Below are positions 8,284 through 17,801 of a stretch of 23,363 bases of DNA, in pieces. The stretch comes from Gracilaria caudata (lineage: Eukaryota; Rhodophyta; Florideophyceae; Gracilariales; Gracilariaceae). The stretch covers positions 1 through 23,363 of the forward strand of contig JASCIV010000350.1 of NCBI GenBank assembly GCA_030374735.1, given 5' to 3'. The notes beneath the pieces were generated by a model. The model saw nothing but the letters and a program-made list of their open reading frames with translations, was not told the origin of the DNA and did no database searches. The stretch's first letter is position 1. Each line of letters opens with the position of its first letter. The translations under genes and the position numbers were made by a program.

Positions 8284-10280
8284 ATGATATCCAACATGCG
8301 CGCCATTCCGCGCCTGGCTCGCGTCGTAAGTTTCCACACCCTCACCATCGCTCCACTCTCTTCATTACGCGCCAGATTGCAATCTGACCGCTCCCACAAC
8401 CTTATTCGTCGCGTGGTTCTCGTTTCGTAGCACCAATGTCGAATGTTCGCAGCCACCCCGGAAACTCCGTTCATGTGGAAGTTAACGCACGGAATGTTCG
8501 ATCCGGAAACGTCAATGACGGAGAAGTTCCCCAACATCCCCGATCCGATTGATATTAACGCTCCGGGTGCGGGCGCCGTAGAGATTTCAACTCTCCCCAA
8601 TGGCGTGCGAGTGGCATCACAAGATATGGGATCTCCGATTGCAGCGATCGGATTCTTCGTCGGAGCGGGCTCGCGAAATGAAACCCCGTATTCGTCTGGC
8701 GTGTCTCATCTAATCGAGCGTCTCGCGTTTAAGGGCTCTTCTGTGAGAAGCAAATATCACATGACCAGAGATATGGAACGTACCGGCGCTTTGTTTGCCG
8801 CGTCTGCTGCAAGAGAAACCATTGCGTTTTCCGCCGAGGGGATGAGAGAAAAGCTGCCTGAAATGTTGAGCATTGTCACGGAAACTGCGGTTGCGCCGCT
8901 CACTGCGGGATGCGCTGAAGGATCACCTGATTGGGATATTGCCATGGAGGAAATTGGCGCCCAGTCTAACGTCATGAAAGATGAGCTGAAGAGTTTTGCA
9001 TCAGAACCAAACGGTCAGGTTACTGAAGCCATTCATGCGGCTGCGTTCCATGGAAACACTCTAGGTAAGTTTCAACATGTTCAACACTTGATTTCGGTTG
9101 AAGCCACCGGATTCCTTGAGGTGTGAGAGTATTCAGCTATCGCCCATTTTCCGTTATGGAAAATACTACGCGTGGTTTGAGCTAGTATCACCTCGAAGAC
9201 TACGATTGTGACGGATTTCGGTGTTCGAGAGCTGTCATCAACGGAAGTGCGCGTCAATTTTATTCTAGTCCGCGTTTGCCCGTTGCATTGGCATTAGCGT
9301 TGAGACGGCAAAGCGCACTTCTACATGTCCCAAACATGTGTCGGCTATTCTAGTTCTCGTGTCGAACTGTTGAAGGGAAATTATGTCGTACGGATAAATA
9401 CTGACTCACAAACTCTTTGTTGGCTCTATTCAATACTTCAGGTCTTCCGTTGGTTGCAGAAGAGCGCAAATTGCCGCTTATGAATCCGACAACTGTTAGC
9501 GATTTCGTTTCCGATAATTTCACTCCAGACAAGATGGTTGTCTCAGCAGCAAACGTGAATCACGCTGCTCTTGTGGAGTTATCTGAGTCGCTTTTGGGGG
9601 GTCTTAGCGGTGAAAGCGTTACCGATGCATGTCGGTACACAGGTGGATCAGTTCGAATCTCGTCGAATGGACCCGGGCAAGTAGCGATCGGATTTAAGGG
9701 CGTTTCATGGCACGATGACGACCTTGTGCCCGTGTGTGTTTTGCACACACTTTTGGGGGGTGGTGGTTCCTTCAGTTCTGGCGGACCAGGAAAGGGTATG
9801 TACACACGTCTGTACTCTGAAATTTTGAACAAACATGGCTGGGTGACTGCGGCGACAGCTTTCAACCACTGCTACTCAGACGCTGGTCTTTTTGGGATTC
9901 ATGGCGTTTGTGAAGATCCTGCTCATCTTAATAACCTTATCGAGGTTGTCGGTCTGCAAATTGGAAAGCTAGCTGGTCCTCTTGGAAGTGGTGAGCTCGA
10001 ACGTGCAAAAATGATGACGAAGAGCAGTTTGATTATGAACCTTGAAAGTCGTGCAGTGGTTTGCGAGGATCTCGGAAGACAAATTCTATGCTCTGGAAAG
10101 TATGCAGGACCAGAAGAGCTGACAAAGAAGATCGATGCGGTAACTGAGGACGATATACGAAAAGTTGCTGCGAGAATGATTCAAAGCCAGCCAGCAGTTG
10201 TAACTTATGGGGAAGAGTATGCAACTTACGAGTATTCGGCTATTGAGTCATCTCTCAAGCGTCAGACGCAGCTAGCATAG
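8284..10280 (+). CDS. MPPA: Mitochondrial processing peptidase alpha subunit
   Basis: Substrate-binding subunit of the matrix peptidase that removes mitochondrial presequences; in plants the same protein is a core subunit of complex III. Exons 8284-8325, 8431-9064 and 9442-10280 give 504 residues, the normal size. Introns are 105 and 377 nt with GTAAGT donors, and the reading frame is kept. The start (MISNMRAIPRLARV, then HQCRMFA) is Arg-rich without acids, as expected of a presequence; Met5 at 8296 is an alternative. It is alpha rather than beta because the zinc motif is degenerate (HLIERL, H107 and E110, Arg in place of the second His) and the glycine-rich substrate loop is present (LLGGGGSFSSGGPGKGM, about 329-345). 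The two M16 halves span roughly 60-250 and 255-500. Its partner, MPP-beta, is not in this window. Confidence 0.95.
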
Positions 10281-10299
10281 CTGTGAGCAAGAAGGAACT

Positions 10300-10305
10300 A
10301 ATAAA
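10300..10305 (+). terminator. AATAAA poly-A signal of MPPA
   Basis: A canonical AATAAA hexamer 20 bases after the MPPA stop codon, in an A/T-rich patch. Position and strand fit a polyadenylation signal. Confidence 0.6.
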
Positions 10306-10803
10306 TTTATGGTTCTGGTACACTCCGTATCACAGATAGCTTTGCGGAAGAACCCATTGGGCCTTTAGTGTAACATCGGTGATGTTCACTCTTGAGCGCT
10401 TGAGATATTCGGCAGATACTAAGGTACTCTGTTTTTTTTACATTCCATAAGCACTGGGCGCGACCATTCTGCTGAAGACCAGTGACCCTTCATATCTGTA
10501 GCAAATGACTCGGGGGACGCAGAGCTCTTCCGGTTACAAAACACACAGGTGTCAAGAGAGTGTTAAGCTTACATATTCTTTCCATACCCACCAGCACAGG
10601 ACGGGCCGGAGTTCCGAAACGATTGCCGTGTTATGAAGAAAATACGTTTTCCTAAACGCATAGCGAAACATTATCACCCTCTTAGTTCCCGTTCCTTTTA
10701 GGTATCCAGACCGCTTAATTCCGTAGCTAAACCCATGCTTCTGTGACATCATCCTAGTCCTTACCGGAGACAACGGGCTCTTGCACAGGGTTGTAAGCAA
10801 AAC

Positions 10804-10829
10804 ACGCATGCACGCATGCACGCATGCAC
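10804..10829. repeat. 8-bp tandem repeat (ACGCATGC)
   Basis: Three full copies of ACGCATGC plus two bases. Each unit contains the palindrome GCATGC. It lies in the convergent intergenic region. Confidence 0.9.
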
Positions 10830-10992
10830 ACTTGCATCCTAGTCTTTTTTCTCCACACAGCATTCCCAAACATGAGAGTAATTCGCACCAAACTTGCATC
10901 AACTGCAAAGCACTCTCTTTGCTCTAAACAATGGAGATAGACTTTGCGAAGTGCATTGCAGTAAGCTCAATACATCAGGACACACACCACTT

Positions 10993-12738
10993 CTACATGT
11001 CCATGAAATGTGTTAAACCAAGTTTGAACTCCCTATCAACATGCACTGGTCCCAGCATGCACTTCTTTAGAAACCTTTGAGTGCGATTGATAGCAGCCTC
11101 ATATTCATCTCTCAAATCAGTAATGTGAGCGTCAAGTGGAAGCTTTGTACCAATGTGTAGTACTTTCAAATTCGGGTTATATTTCACGGCAGCAGCGAAC
11201 AAGTCAATATGGCATTCAGACCTCGTGCACTTCCATTTATCTATATCTGCACTGAAGACCTTAAGGCGTTCACCAAGAGAACACAGAACAGTCAAAATGG
11301 AGTAAAAATCGAGGAATGGCTTCACAACAACAAGCCCTTCTAGCGATTTACAGCTCGAAACTGCTGTGACTATGCGAGATATCACCTTGGAGTAACGGGA
11401 AAATGAGATTTCCCTACGCGGAAACGAGATTAGGATCTGCAACTGTTTGAGCTTTGGCAACCTTTCCATTGCTCTGCAGAATGCGAGATCATGATTGTGT
11501 GAAAACTCCATAGATAGTTTTTCCAACGCTTCCATTTCAGACAGAACTCGAAAATCTGAAGGACGAAGATTCACTTTCAGTATGCCTTTCAACTTCTTCT
11601 TCAAAATCGCTGATGGCTTTGATAAAAGCTTACTCCATTTTCCATCATAACCAAGATAGAGCTCCGGCGAGTGAGAGATTCGAGAGAAGAGCGGAATAAT
11701 CGAAGAGAAGTCGCTGCAAACGAGGTGCAGAGTTTTCAGGTTCTGGTACCTGTCTGAAAGACTGTTCTTCATGAAAGGCAAGAGCGTCGGTGTTACAGTG
11801 CTCAAGTACAAATTCTCCAGTTTAGGCCAGCAAGGTTCTCTTACGCCCCTGAAACTAGGCCAGAGACTCTTGGGCAAAGACTGGAATCGGATCAGGGCAA
11901 GCTTTCTCAAATTCACAAATGCTCTTGAAAACTGGAGTTGGAACGAAGAGAAATGTACGCACGAGTTTAGAACCAAGACTCTGAGGTTTCGAAAGCAGAT
12001 GGTTCTAGTAATATCGGCCATTATGCCATAACCAGTGACCCACAAAACCTGAAGGGATTCTTGAGAGGATTTCATAAGCAAAGCAATGTAATGAGCGATC
12101 TGCGGATGGATCGTGGCCATATAATCCACTGCTCCTAGAGAAACATATGTGAGCTTCGGGAGAGTTGATGCAAGAATTCTTGTCGCCTCAAAACAGGAAT
12201 CTATGAAGCGTGATCTAAAGGTGTAGCTTTTGTAGCACGTGACGTTCTTCCAATCTCTGTGAGCGTTAAGAGCACCCATGGATATTGAGTCGTAGAGAAA
12301 GAAACGCCTCAAAGAACCCGCTTGAAGCTCATATAGTCGGATAAGATGGTGTCTTGCTAATAAGAATTGTATTTCATCTCGTGCATTAACTAAATCTTCC
12401 ACACATTGATAATCCGAAATGAGAAATGGTCTTATCAGGCGGCGTACATGTTGGCATGTTTCAGCAAGGTATAAGAAAGATGGCGAAAAAGGTGGTTTCG
12501 AAAGCGGATAGTCGTTGTAGTTATTGCTTGCCAGATAGTGCATGATTTGTTGAAAGACCTCCACAGGTAGCGAGTGGAGATTGTATTTCTTTCCAGCGAT
12601 GGAGCGACTGTAGCTCCAGATACCCAGAGGTTCGGTTCTGGCTCTTTTATGGCACCGAAGATCCTGTGGGTTTGAGTTTTCAGCTGTCCTCCTTCGAATG
12701 CGGGGAAGTTCCAACCATAAGTCCCTGTGTGAAGCCAT
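10993..12738 (-). CDS. F-box protein with leucine-rich C-terminal region
   Basis: Predicted substrate-recruiting subunit of an SCF ubiquitin ligase, 581 residues, no intron. Residues 53-106 fit an F-box: NLHSLPVEVFQQIMHYLA, an insert, then FLYLAETCQHVRRLIRPFL, the usual order of Leu-Pro, helix and Val/Arg-rich end that binds Skp1. The rest, to about residue 540, has irregular leucine-rich stretches (for example NLRVLVLNSC, NLKTLHLVCSDF, LKQLQILISF, NLKVLHIGTKL) compatible with an LRR solenoid for substrate binding. The N-terminus is basic (RIRRR, KRAR), so nuclear entry is possible. ATG 12738 is the chosen start. Composition is balanced, unlike the GC-rich genes at the left. The substrate cannot be told. 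F-box and LRR are both divergent and were assigned by pattern only. Confidence 0.75.
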   Translation of the reverse strand: MASHRDLWLELPRIRRRTAENSNPQDLRCHKRARTEPLGIWSYSRSIAGKKYNLHSLPVEVFQQIMHYLASNNYNDYPLSKPPFSPSFLYLAETCQHVRRLIRPFLISDYQCVEDLVNARDEIQFLLARHHLIRLYELQAGSLRRFFLYDSISMGALNAHRDWKNVTCYKSYTFRSRFIDSCFEATRILASTLPKLTYVSLGAVDYMATIHPQIAHYIALLMKSSQESLQVLWVTGYGIMADITRTICFRNLRVLVLNSCVHFSSFQLQFSRAFVNLRKLALIRFQSLPKSLWPSFRGVREPCWPKLENLYLSTVTPTLLPFMKNSLSDRYQNLKTLHLVCSDFSSIIPLFSRISHSPELYLGYDGKWSKLLSKPSAILKKKLKGILKVNLRPSDFRVLSEMEALEKLSMEFSHNHDLAFCRAMERLPKLKQLQILISFPRREISFSRYSKVISRIVTAVSSCKSLEGLVVVKPFLDFYSILTVLCSLGERLKVFSADIDKWKCTRSECHIDLFAAAVKYNPNLKVLHIGTKLPLDAHITDLRDEYEAAINRTQRFLKKCMLGPVHVDREFKLGLTHFMDM

Positions 12739-14000
12739 GTAAGACTGATCTGTTTTCGAGATGTTAGCTTAATCTTCACGAAGGCGGATGCTTGAATTCA
12801 AGATTGAAAGCCCTCGGGTTTGGTTGAACAATGGGAAAGCAGTTGTGAAAGAAAACTAACTACGGGTGACTTAGGTCCTTCTATTTGTAACAGAAAGAGG
12901 TCGTTGACGATGGAAACTGGACAATATGAATAGAGTGTTGTACGCGGCAAGCTTCACATGGTGAGCGGGAATTTTCAAAGAGCAAACATTTCTGTGCGAA
13001 CTGGGAGAGTTTAAGAACCCCAACCGTCCTTTCAACCAAAAAATCAATCGGCTGTGGTTAGCGTGGGCAGGTTCACCTCATCTGCAACAGCAGTCAGTGC
13101 CATTGTGTTCCACTCTCGACGAATTTGGTCGCATCTTTTGCCCTGGAGACCAATGGTTTTGTTGTTGTCAGGAATCAAGTAACGCTGTGTAGAACGTCTT
13201 TCGTCGGAAGAGGTTGGTTCCTTGATATTTTGTTACCAAGAATTATAAACGTTTCAAAGGTATAAGAACCTTTCTTGAAGCTCTTATTTCTCAGGGAACC
13301 GAACGTGCAGGGAGCATTACTGCACAAAGAGCGTGTGTGTGACGCATCAGAACGATTGTTGGCGCGTGATGCGATATCAGATGCTTTCAAACGATGTACC
13401 AGTCACACTGTAAACTAACGTTTGCTAGTGTTTGCCCGGCGCACACCCGCCTTCCCGTGGTGGGCTTCCGTTTGGGAAGCGAAACGGATCAACTTTAGGG
13501 TCTCCAAAGGAGACCAGCACTTTTCAAAAGAGAGTTTTGCTCGAAGAAGTAAAATGAAATTTTGGGAAGTCTTCTCTGTCGTCAATGCGCGTTTCCCTCG
13601 CAACGGGTGGACAAACTGCTAAGTTAGCAGTGCTACCCTTGCAAGAAAGCACTGTTAACTTGTACAATACCGTCGAAAGAGTTACCTTTGTACACAAATC
13701 ATCTTTAGTACGGCCTTCTTTGAAGTCAACGGCGCATCTCCCGTCCAATCACCATCGTCTCCACGACGCACTATTCCCACAGAAATGCGATAATTTGCCT
13801 TGGGAAGATGTTCGATGTGCGTAACTTTGGATTAAAGCACAAGACTTTGCTCTTGTCGTCACGGGTGCGGCGCTGCGCTGTACAAGGGTCCTTGCCGAAG
13901 ATTATTCGTGCTTTTCAGAGGTACCATTCCGACTTTCTTCGTCCAACTTCCTCAGCTGTACGCCATACTCTGTTACGAATCAAGTTTACGTGAACTTGAT
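12739..14000. other. Divergent intergenic region, F-box to PWWP gene
   Basis: A 1.26-kb divergent promoter region. I see no convincing gene; short frames on both strands lack recognisable content. A pyrimidine-rich stretch ending in AG near 13917 and another near 13957 could be acceptors of a 5'-UTR intron for the PWWP gene. A near-perfect inverted repeat lies at 13621-13661. Confidence 0.6.
13621..13661. repeat. Inverted repeat, 14-bp arms
   Basis: AAGTTAGCAGTGCT at 13621-13634 faces AGCACTGTTAACTT at 13648-13661 across a 13-base spacer; 13 of 14 positions pair and the mismatch could be G-T in RNA. It would form a hairpin in RNA on either strand, or act as a dyad site for a DNA-binding protein. 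Confidence 0.85.
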
Positions 14001-14987
14001 ATGGATGAAAAGCTTCCTTATGGCACAGTTGTGTGGGCCAAACTTCCAAGCTTCCCATGGTGGCCAGCAAAGGTCATCAAACCAGAGCCGCAGCACTTAT
14101 ACTCGTTTCGGGTGAGTGAGCTCAGAAGGTTTGAATATGTCGTCGAGTTCTTCAACGACTATGGGCAAGTTGGTCTTTGTGCGGATTACACCCTCAAACC
14201 TTTCGAAACCAGTTCGCTACACGAAATGGCTCAAGAAGAGAACGGACCGCTAAGGCAAAGATTGTTGAAGGCGATTGAAATTGCGAAAGATGATCTAAAG
14301 GCTCTCGGTCACAGAGCGCAGCACGAACATCCACCGAACGAGACCAAGGAGAAGCATGGAGAGGAACTTCAATCTAGTTCACTCCAAAAGCGCTCTCGTC
14401 CTTCAAAGAGTGGTAACGGGGCAAAGGCAGTGAAGAAGCACGCTGACTCTTCCGTCGCAGTGAAGAGCAAAACTACTCTCGGAAAGCGAAATTCTTCAAA
14501 CAGCAACGAAATCAAGTCCGATTCAATGCAGGACTTCATTGCGCAAGAGGGAAAGGAAAATAGCACAGAACCCTCTGAAGCTCAAATCGAACATGAAATC
14601 CAGTTTGACGGAGACGGCCGTGCCAACCGTCACTGCAAAAAAGCAAAGTACGGAGAACCGCTTTGTGAGAAGACTAGCATGGAAAATCGCAAGCACCGCA
14701 TGAAAAAGAGTTCAGAGGAGGCCGACAAGAGCATGATGCGGGGTACAGAAAACCTGGAAGGTCTTTCGAAGCGAGCTCGTTTCAAAGTGCTTATGGAGAA
14801 CCTCGGGGGAATCGTTGAAAGCAACGTGAAGCAATGGGAGGAAACGCTGAAGAACGCTGACGAGTCGACGATAATCGGCGAGGAGATACTTCATTTTAAA
14901 GCCGTTGTCCCTTCTCTGGTCGGTCGACGCGTTGCTGTAGAGATAAAGGTTGCGGCACAGGTTACCACAGGTACACATAAAGGATAA
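14001..14987 (+). CDS. PWWP-domain chromatin protein, 3' end uncertain
   Basis: Likely nuclear reader of methylated histone tails or DNA. The unspliced frame gives 328 residues. The PWWP domain occupies about 5-75: GTVVWAKLPSFPWWPAKVI with FPWWP at 18-22, then VVEFFNDYGQVGL, which supplies the usual aromatic cage and F-x-G-like strand. Residues 120-270 are Lys/Arg/Ser/Glu-rich and disordered, with nuclear-localisation-like basic clusters. A helical segment follows (about 275-310). ATG 14001 sits just before the PWWP fold; the frame continues upstream without an ATG. The 3' end is uncertain: the frame stops at 14987, but a strong acceptor (TTGTTTTCCCTGCAG, ending 15005) lies just beyond, and splicing into it from a donor at 14937 (GTAGAG) or 14961 (GTTACC) stays in frame to a stop at 15275. 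Confidence 0.8.
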   Translation: MDEKLPYGTVVWAKLPSFPWWPAKVIKPEPQHLYSFRVSELRRFEYVVEFFNDYGQVGLCADYTLKPFETSSLHEMAQEENGPLRQRLLKAIEIAKDDLKALGHRAQHEHPPNETKEKHGEELQSSSLQKRSRPSKSGNGAKAVKKHADSSVAVKSKTTLGKRNSSNSNEIKSDSMQDFIAQEGKENSTEPSEAQIEHEIQFDGDGRANRHCKKAKYGEPLCEKTSMENRKHRMKKSSEEADKSMMRGTENLEGLSKRARFKVLMENLGGIVESNVKQWEETLKNADESTIIGEEILHFKAVVPSLVGRRVAVEIKVAAQVTTGTHKG

Positions 14988-15005
14988 CCCTTGTTTTCCC
15001 TGCAG

Positions 15006-15275
15006 TGGACAGGTTGTGTTTTTGAATACTGCGACTTCTCCGCCATGTTGCGTCTGGAGGAATACTGCTGTGAAAACAGAATTATCAGTCCGAGGAAGAC
15101 AGCCATAGTTCCGTTCACGTCCTCAAGGTGGAGATGTGACAAAGAGACGTACAGTTTACAAATAGCCGATACGGAAATAGAGCTGACGGATTGTCCCAGG
15201 TTCTTGGCATTGCAGCTGGACATCCGTTTGACGTTTCAACAAGATCTTCGAAGATTTTGTGCAAAATATTCTTAG
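15006..15275 (+). other. Candidate last exon of the PWWP gene
   Basis: Opens directly after a strong polypyrimidine-AG acceptor and reads 89 codons to a stop in the phase left by donors at 14937 or 14961 (introns of 69 or 45 nt). The peptide begins WTGCVFEYCDFSAMLRLEEY and has no recognised domain. A further plus-strand frame (15254-15492) could be reached instead from the donor at 14971. I cannot choose between these from sequence alone. Confidence 0.4.
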
Positions 15276-16511
15276 ACGCTTGACGAGGAAAACTCGGGAG
15301 ACAGACTGGAATACCGTGCAGTCGTTCCGAGTCGGTTTCGCCGAGCCAATTGCAAAATATGCAGCCTGCGTCGCGATACTGAATGCGTTGGAATGCGTTG
15401 GACTGTGTTGTTTCGGAGGTGGGAAAAGTGCAAAAATGAAGCAGCTCGTATACAAAATGGGTGTGCGAAGTCGAAGCCGGATGCAAAATTGAGATATGCC
15501 CAGTGTGCAAACGATTCGCTCTCTAGCACTATCGCAGGCGCCAAAGTTATGGGAGAGAAGGCAATGAGCATGTGAGGCCCCCTACCCCCGAAGTGTTCGG
15601 ACTCCAGTTGAGCTCTCCTTGAATATTGAGTTGACAGTACGCATTTGAAAGCCTATCTTCTCTTAAAAAAGAGGCGGAGGCGCGATTGGCAGATTTGGGG
15701 ATCTGGGGCTCCTGCCGCTCCCTAGAGGCCCATTGCCGTGTTGAAGCGCTGTATGACGCTACTTACTACGCCACCTCAGAAGAACAATGTCGAGGTTGTG
15801 TTTGCCTTCTCCGTGAAAGGCAATGTTTAACTGTATCGGAAATTATCGTCAGGTGGTCAAATAAGATGATAGCCATTTTGGTGAGAGAATGTCAGGCCTG
15901 GAGAACGTTTCTTTGCTGGGCCCAGCAAAGTTCCTTGCTGCGTGTTGCGAAGACGTAGCATACCCGTAAATGAGAGATATATTTAGCAACTCGTTTTATA
16001 CGCATGTCTAATGGATGTACACGCTCGGAGGTGGATGTGCGCATGCGAGGTGAACCAAAGATGGGCAAACCAAAGTGGTAACAGGAGAGTGTACGGTACA
16101 CATCATTTGCAAAGTGCGGCCTGCTGTCAGGAACCTATCCTCAGCGAGACGTCCACAGACCCTCTAACATTCACAATTTCAGCCCTCGTGAGGGGTGTCT
16201 GATGACACATACCACCTCATTTCTTTATTCTCATCAGCAAAACCCCTTGTCATACATCCCATAATTCTTTACAAGGGATAGACATTATCGTAGACATATG
16301 CTTAACGTCACATTCCTATACTGTATTAGTAATAAGCAAAACAACCTCACGCAGATTGAAAGCCTGAAGTACAGAAAAACATCGTGAATGTGCAATGATC
16401 TGTCAATCATGTTGTGCACTCAAGCATGACATGTCATCCTCTTCTGTGCAGGCAAAACGCAAGTAGATAATATTAAGCAACTGGCCGGACCCCTTCTTTG
16501 ATCAGTCGCGA
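15276..16511. other. Convergent intergenic region, PWWP to Hog gene
   Basis: No gene recognised. Short plus-strand frames near 15393-15575 and 15686-15958 have no known content; the second starts with TTG. A TTTATT at 16224-16229 reads AATAAA on the minus strand and could serve the Hog gene, although it lies about 280 bases beyond its stop. Confidence 0.55.
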
Positions 16512-17801
16512 TCAGTGCCACTCTTGAACACCCTTAATGAATATGTGATGCCGGAAACCCGCAAACCTGCTCAATTCTGAAACCAGACAGTACCATGCAC
16601 GCAATGGAGCCAGTAAGCCATGAGCCAGTTGCGGTTCCACTGCTCTCGTGTAGGTGCTCACAAGAATGTTATTCACCACAATGTCACCATGTGTCGTTTG
16701 AGGGTTGAACAAGCCCACGTCGCGAATCCAATCAATAGACCGAATCGCTGCAGTTGAACCATTTCCAAGAACCATTGCTTGTCCAAGTTTGACAGATTGA
16801 GCAATTACCAGTTGACCATCGGCGTAAACATAATGATTCGGAGTAACAGCCAATTGGTCACCTGAATCCAGCTTGAAGCGTACAAATCGCGTAACGATAT
16901 ATGGTAGCCTGTGCGTGAACATGAACACGGGAGAAAACAGGTCATTGCCGACACGGATTTCGTCTCCGACAGCGACATCACGCATCCTAAGCACTCGACG
17001 GTTGCGTGTTTGAACTGACGCGCTCGCTGGAAAGCACTCGCTGTTTCTCGAAGATGCTTCGAGCTCATTTTCTGAAATACCTTGAAGCTGCCCAGAATCA
17101 GATCCCTCACGCCCATCATTAAACTTGTACACACAAGAAACCCCTTTGTACAAAGGAATCATGACAAGCCACTTGGTTTCAGCTCTGAATGTGAACTCTA
17201 TTCTCGGTATCATGATGTCCTCTTCAGACGGTTTGATTATGAATGCAGTAGACCCTCTTGGGAACTGCACCTTACCGTCACACATTCTGTGAGATGATTC
17301 GTATCCAACCAAGTATGGTTCTCTTCGGGTGTCCGCAGCCCATCTCGCATCGATGTTTGGACCTGTGCTGTTGAGAATATAGAGCATCCTGTCAGTAATA
17401 TAATACTTCTCAGTATAATTGACGACGTGCTGGCCTGGATCGAATTCCTTCTTGGTCATGTTGCGAAAGATAGCGCTCAACGTTGTGCCATGGTAAAATC
17501 GAAGCAGGCCGTGGTAGCCAAGGTTAGCATCACTGCAACGAACGCCATCATGTAGGATTTCCTCATGCGGAACACGAAACGGGCCTTGCTTGTAGCGGTC
17601 CCACTTGACATGCTCTATTGTCTGTGGACACAGTGAAGAGTTCTGACTGTATGCAAATACCCATTTCCCGACAATGTCATCAGGATAAGAGGCGCGTGGC
17701 TGAGAGTGCGACGTGTGCTTGTTCGCATCGTGCAAACTTTGCGACGATGCTAGAGCTGTGAGAAAGGCACACAGCAGAGTAAAAAGCGTCGGAATTCGCA
17801 T
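16512..17801 (-). CDS. Secreted Hog (Hedgehog-type Hint) domain protein
   Basis: Predicted secreted precursor of 429 residues that may cleave itself. Residues 1-20 are a clear signal peptide (MRIPTLFTLLCAFLTALASS). Residues 40-250 form a Cys-containing domain I do not recognise, with sequons at N54, N114, N128 and N144. The Hog domain starts at Cys256 (CFPASASV), followed by VAVGDEI, SPVFMFTHR, T320-P-N-H323 (the TxxH of Hint proteins), GDIVVNNILVSTYT and QLAHGLLAPLR, the last typical of Hedgehog C-terminal domains rather than inteins. Cys-to-His spacing (67) is close to that of fly Hedgehog. Two differences: position 297 is His where Hedgehog has the Asp required for sterol transfer, and the Cys of the SCY motif is absent (STY). 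The residue before Cys256 is Glu, not Gly. ATG 17801 is chosen because the frame above it has no ATG and it starts the signal peptide. Function is unknown; cleavage of the N-terminal part is inferred. Confidence 0.88.
   Translation of the reverse strand: MRIPTLFTLLCAFLTALASSQSLHDANKHTSHSQPRASYPDDIVGKWVFAYSQNSSLCPQTIEHVKWDRYKQGPFRVPHEEILHDGVRCSDANLGYHGLLRFYHGTTLSAIFRNMTKKEFDPGQHVVNYTEKYYITDRMLYILNSTGPNIDARWAADTRREPYLVGYESSHRMCDGKVQFPRGSTAFIIKPSEEDIMIPRIEFTFRAETKWLVMIPLYKGVSCVYKFNDGREGSDSGQLQGISENELEASSRNSECFPASASVQTRNRRVLRMRDVAVGDEIRVGNDLFSPVFMFTHRLPYIVTRFVRFKLDSGDQLAVTPNHYVYADGQLVIAQSVKLGQAMVLGNGSTAAIRSIDWIRDVGLFNPQTTHGDIVVNNILVSTYTRAVEPQLAHGLLAPLRAWYCLVSELSRFAGFRHHIFIKGVQEWH

Larger units (their letters stand above)
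10281..10992. other. Convergent intergenic region, MPPA to F-box gene
   Basis: Contains the 3' ends of two convergent genes and the small repeat at 10804-10829. A 118-codon minus-strand frame here starts with TTG and has no recognisable domain, so I do not call it. Confidence 0.7.

Noticed and set aside
9648..9662. GTTCGAATC-like T-loop words (also near 20867)
   Set aside because: They resemble the tRNA T-loop, but no paired T-arm, anticodon arm or acceptor stem surrounds them; the first is inside the MPPA coding exon.
10552..10908. 118-codon minus-strand frame in the MPPA/F-box gap
   Set aside because: Begins with TTG, contains the ACGCATGC repeat, and has no known content.
9319..11002. 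15-base word CACTTCTACATGTCC repeated in MPPA intron 2 and at the F-box gene end
   Set aside because: One exact 15-base match in 23 kb on both strands is near chance expectation, and similarity does not extend beyond it.
15686..15958. 90-codon plus frame before the Hog gene
   Set aside because: Begins with TTG, has no domain, and lies in the 3' flanks of two convergent genes.
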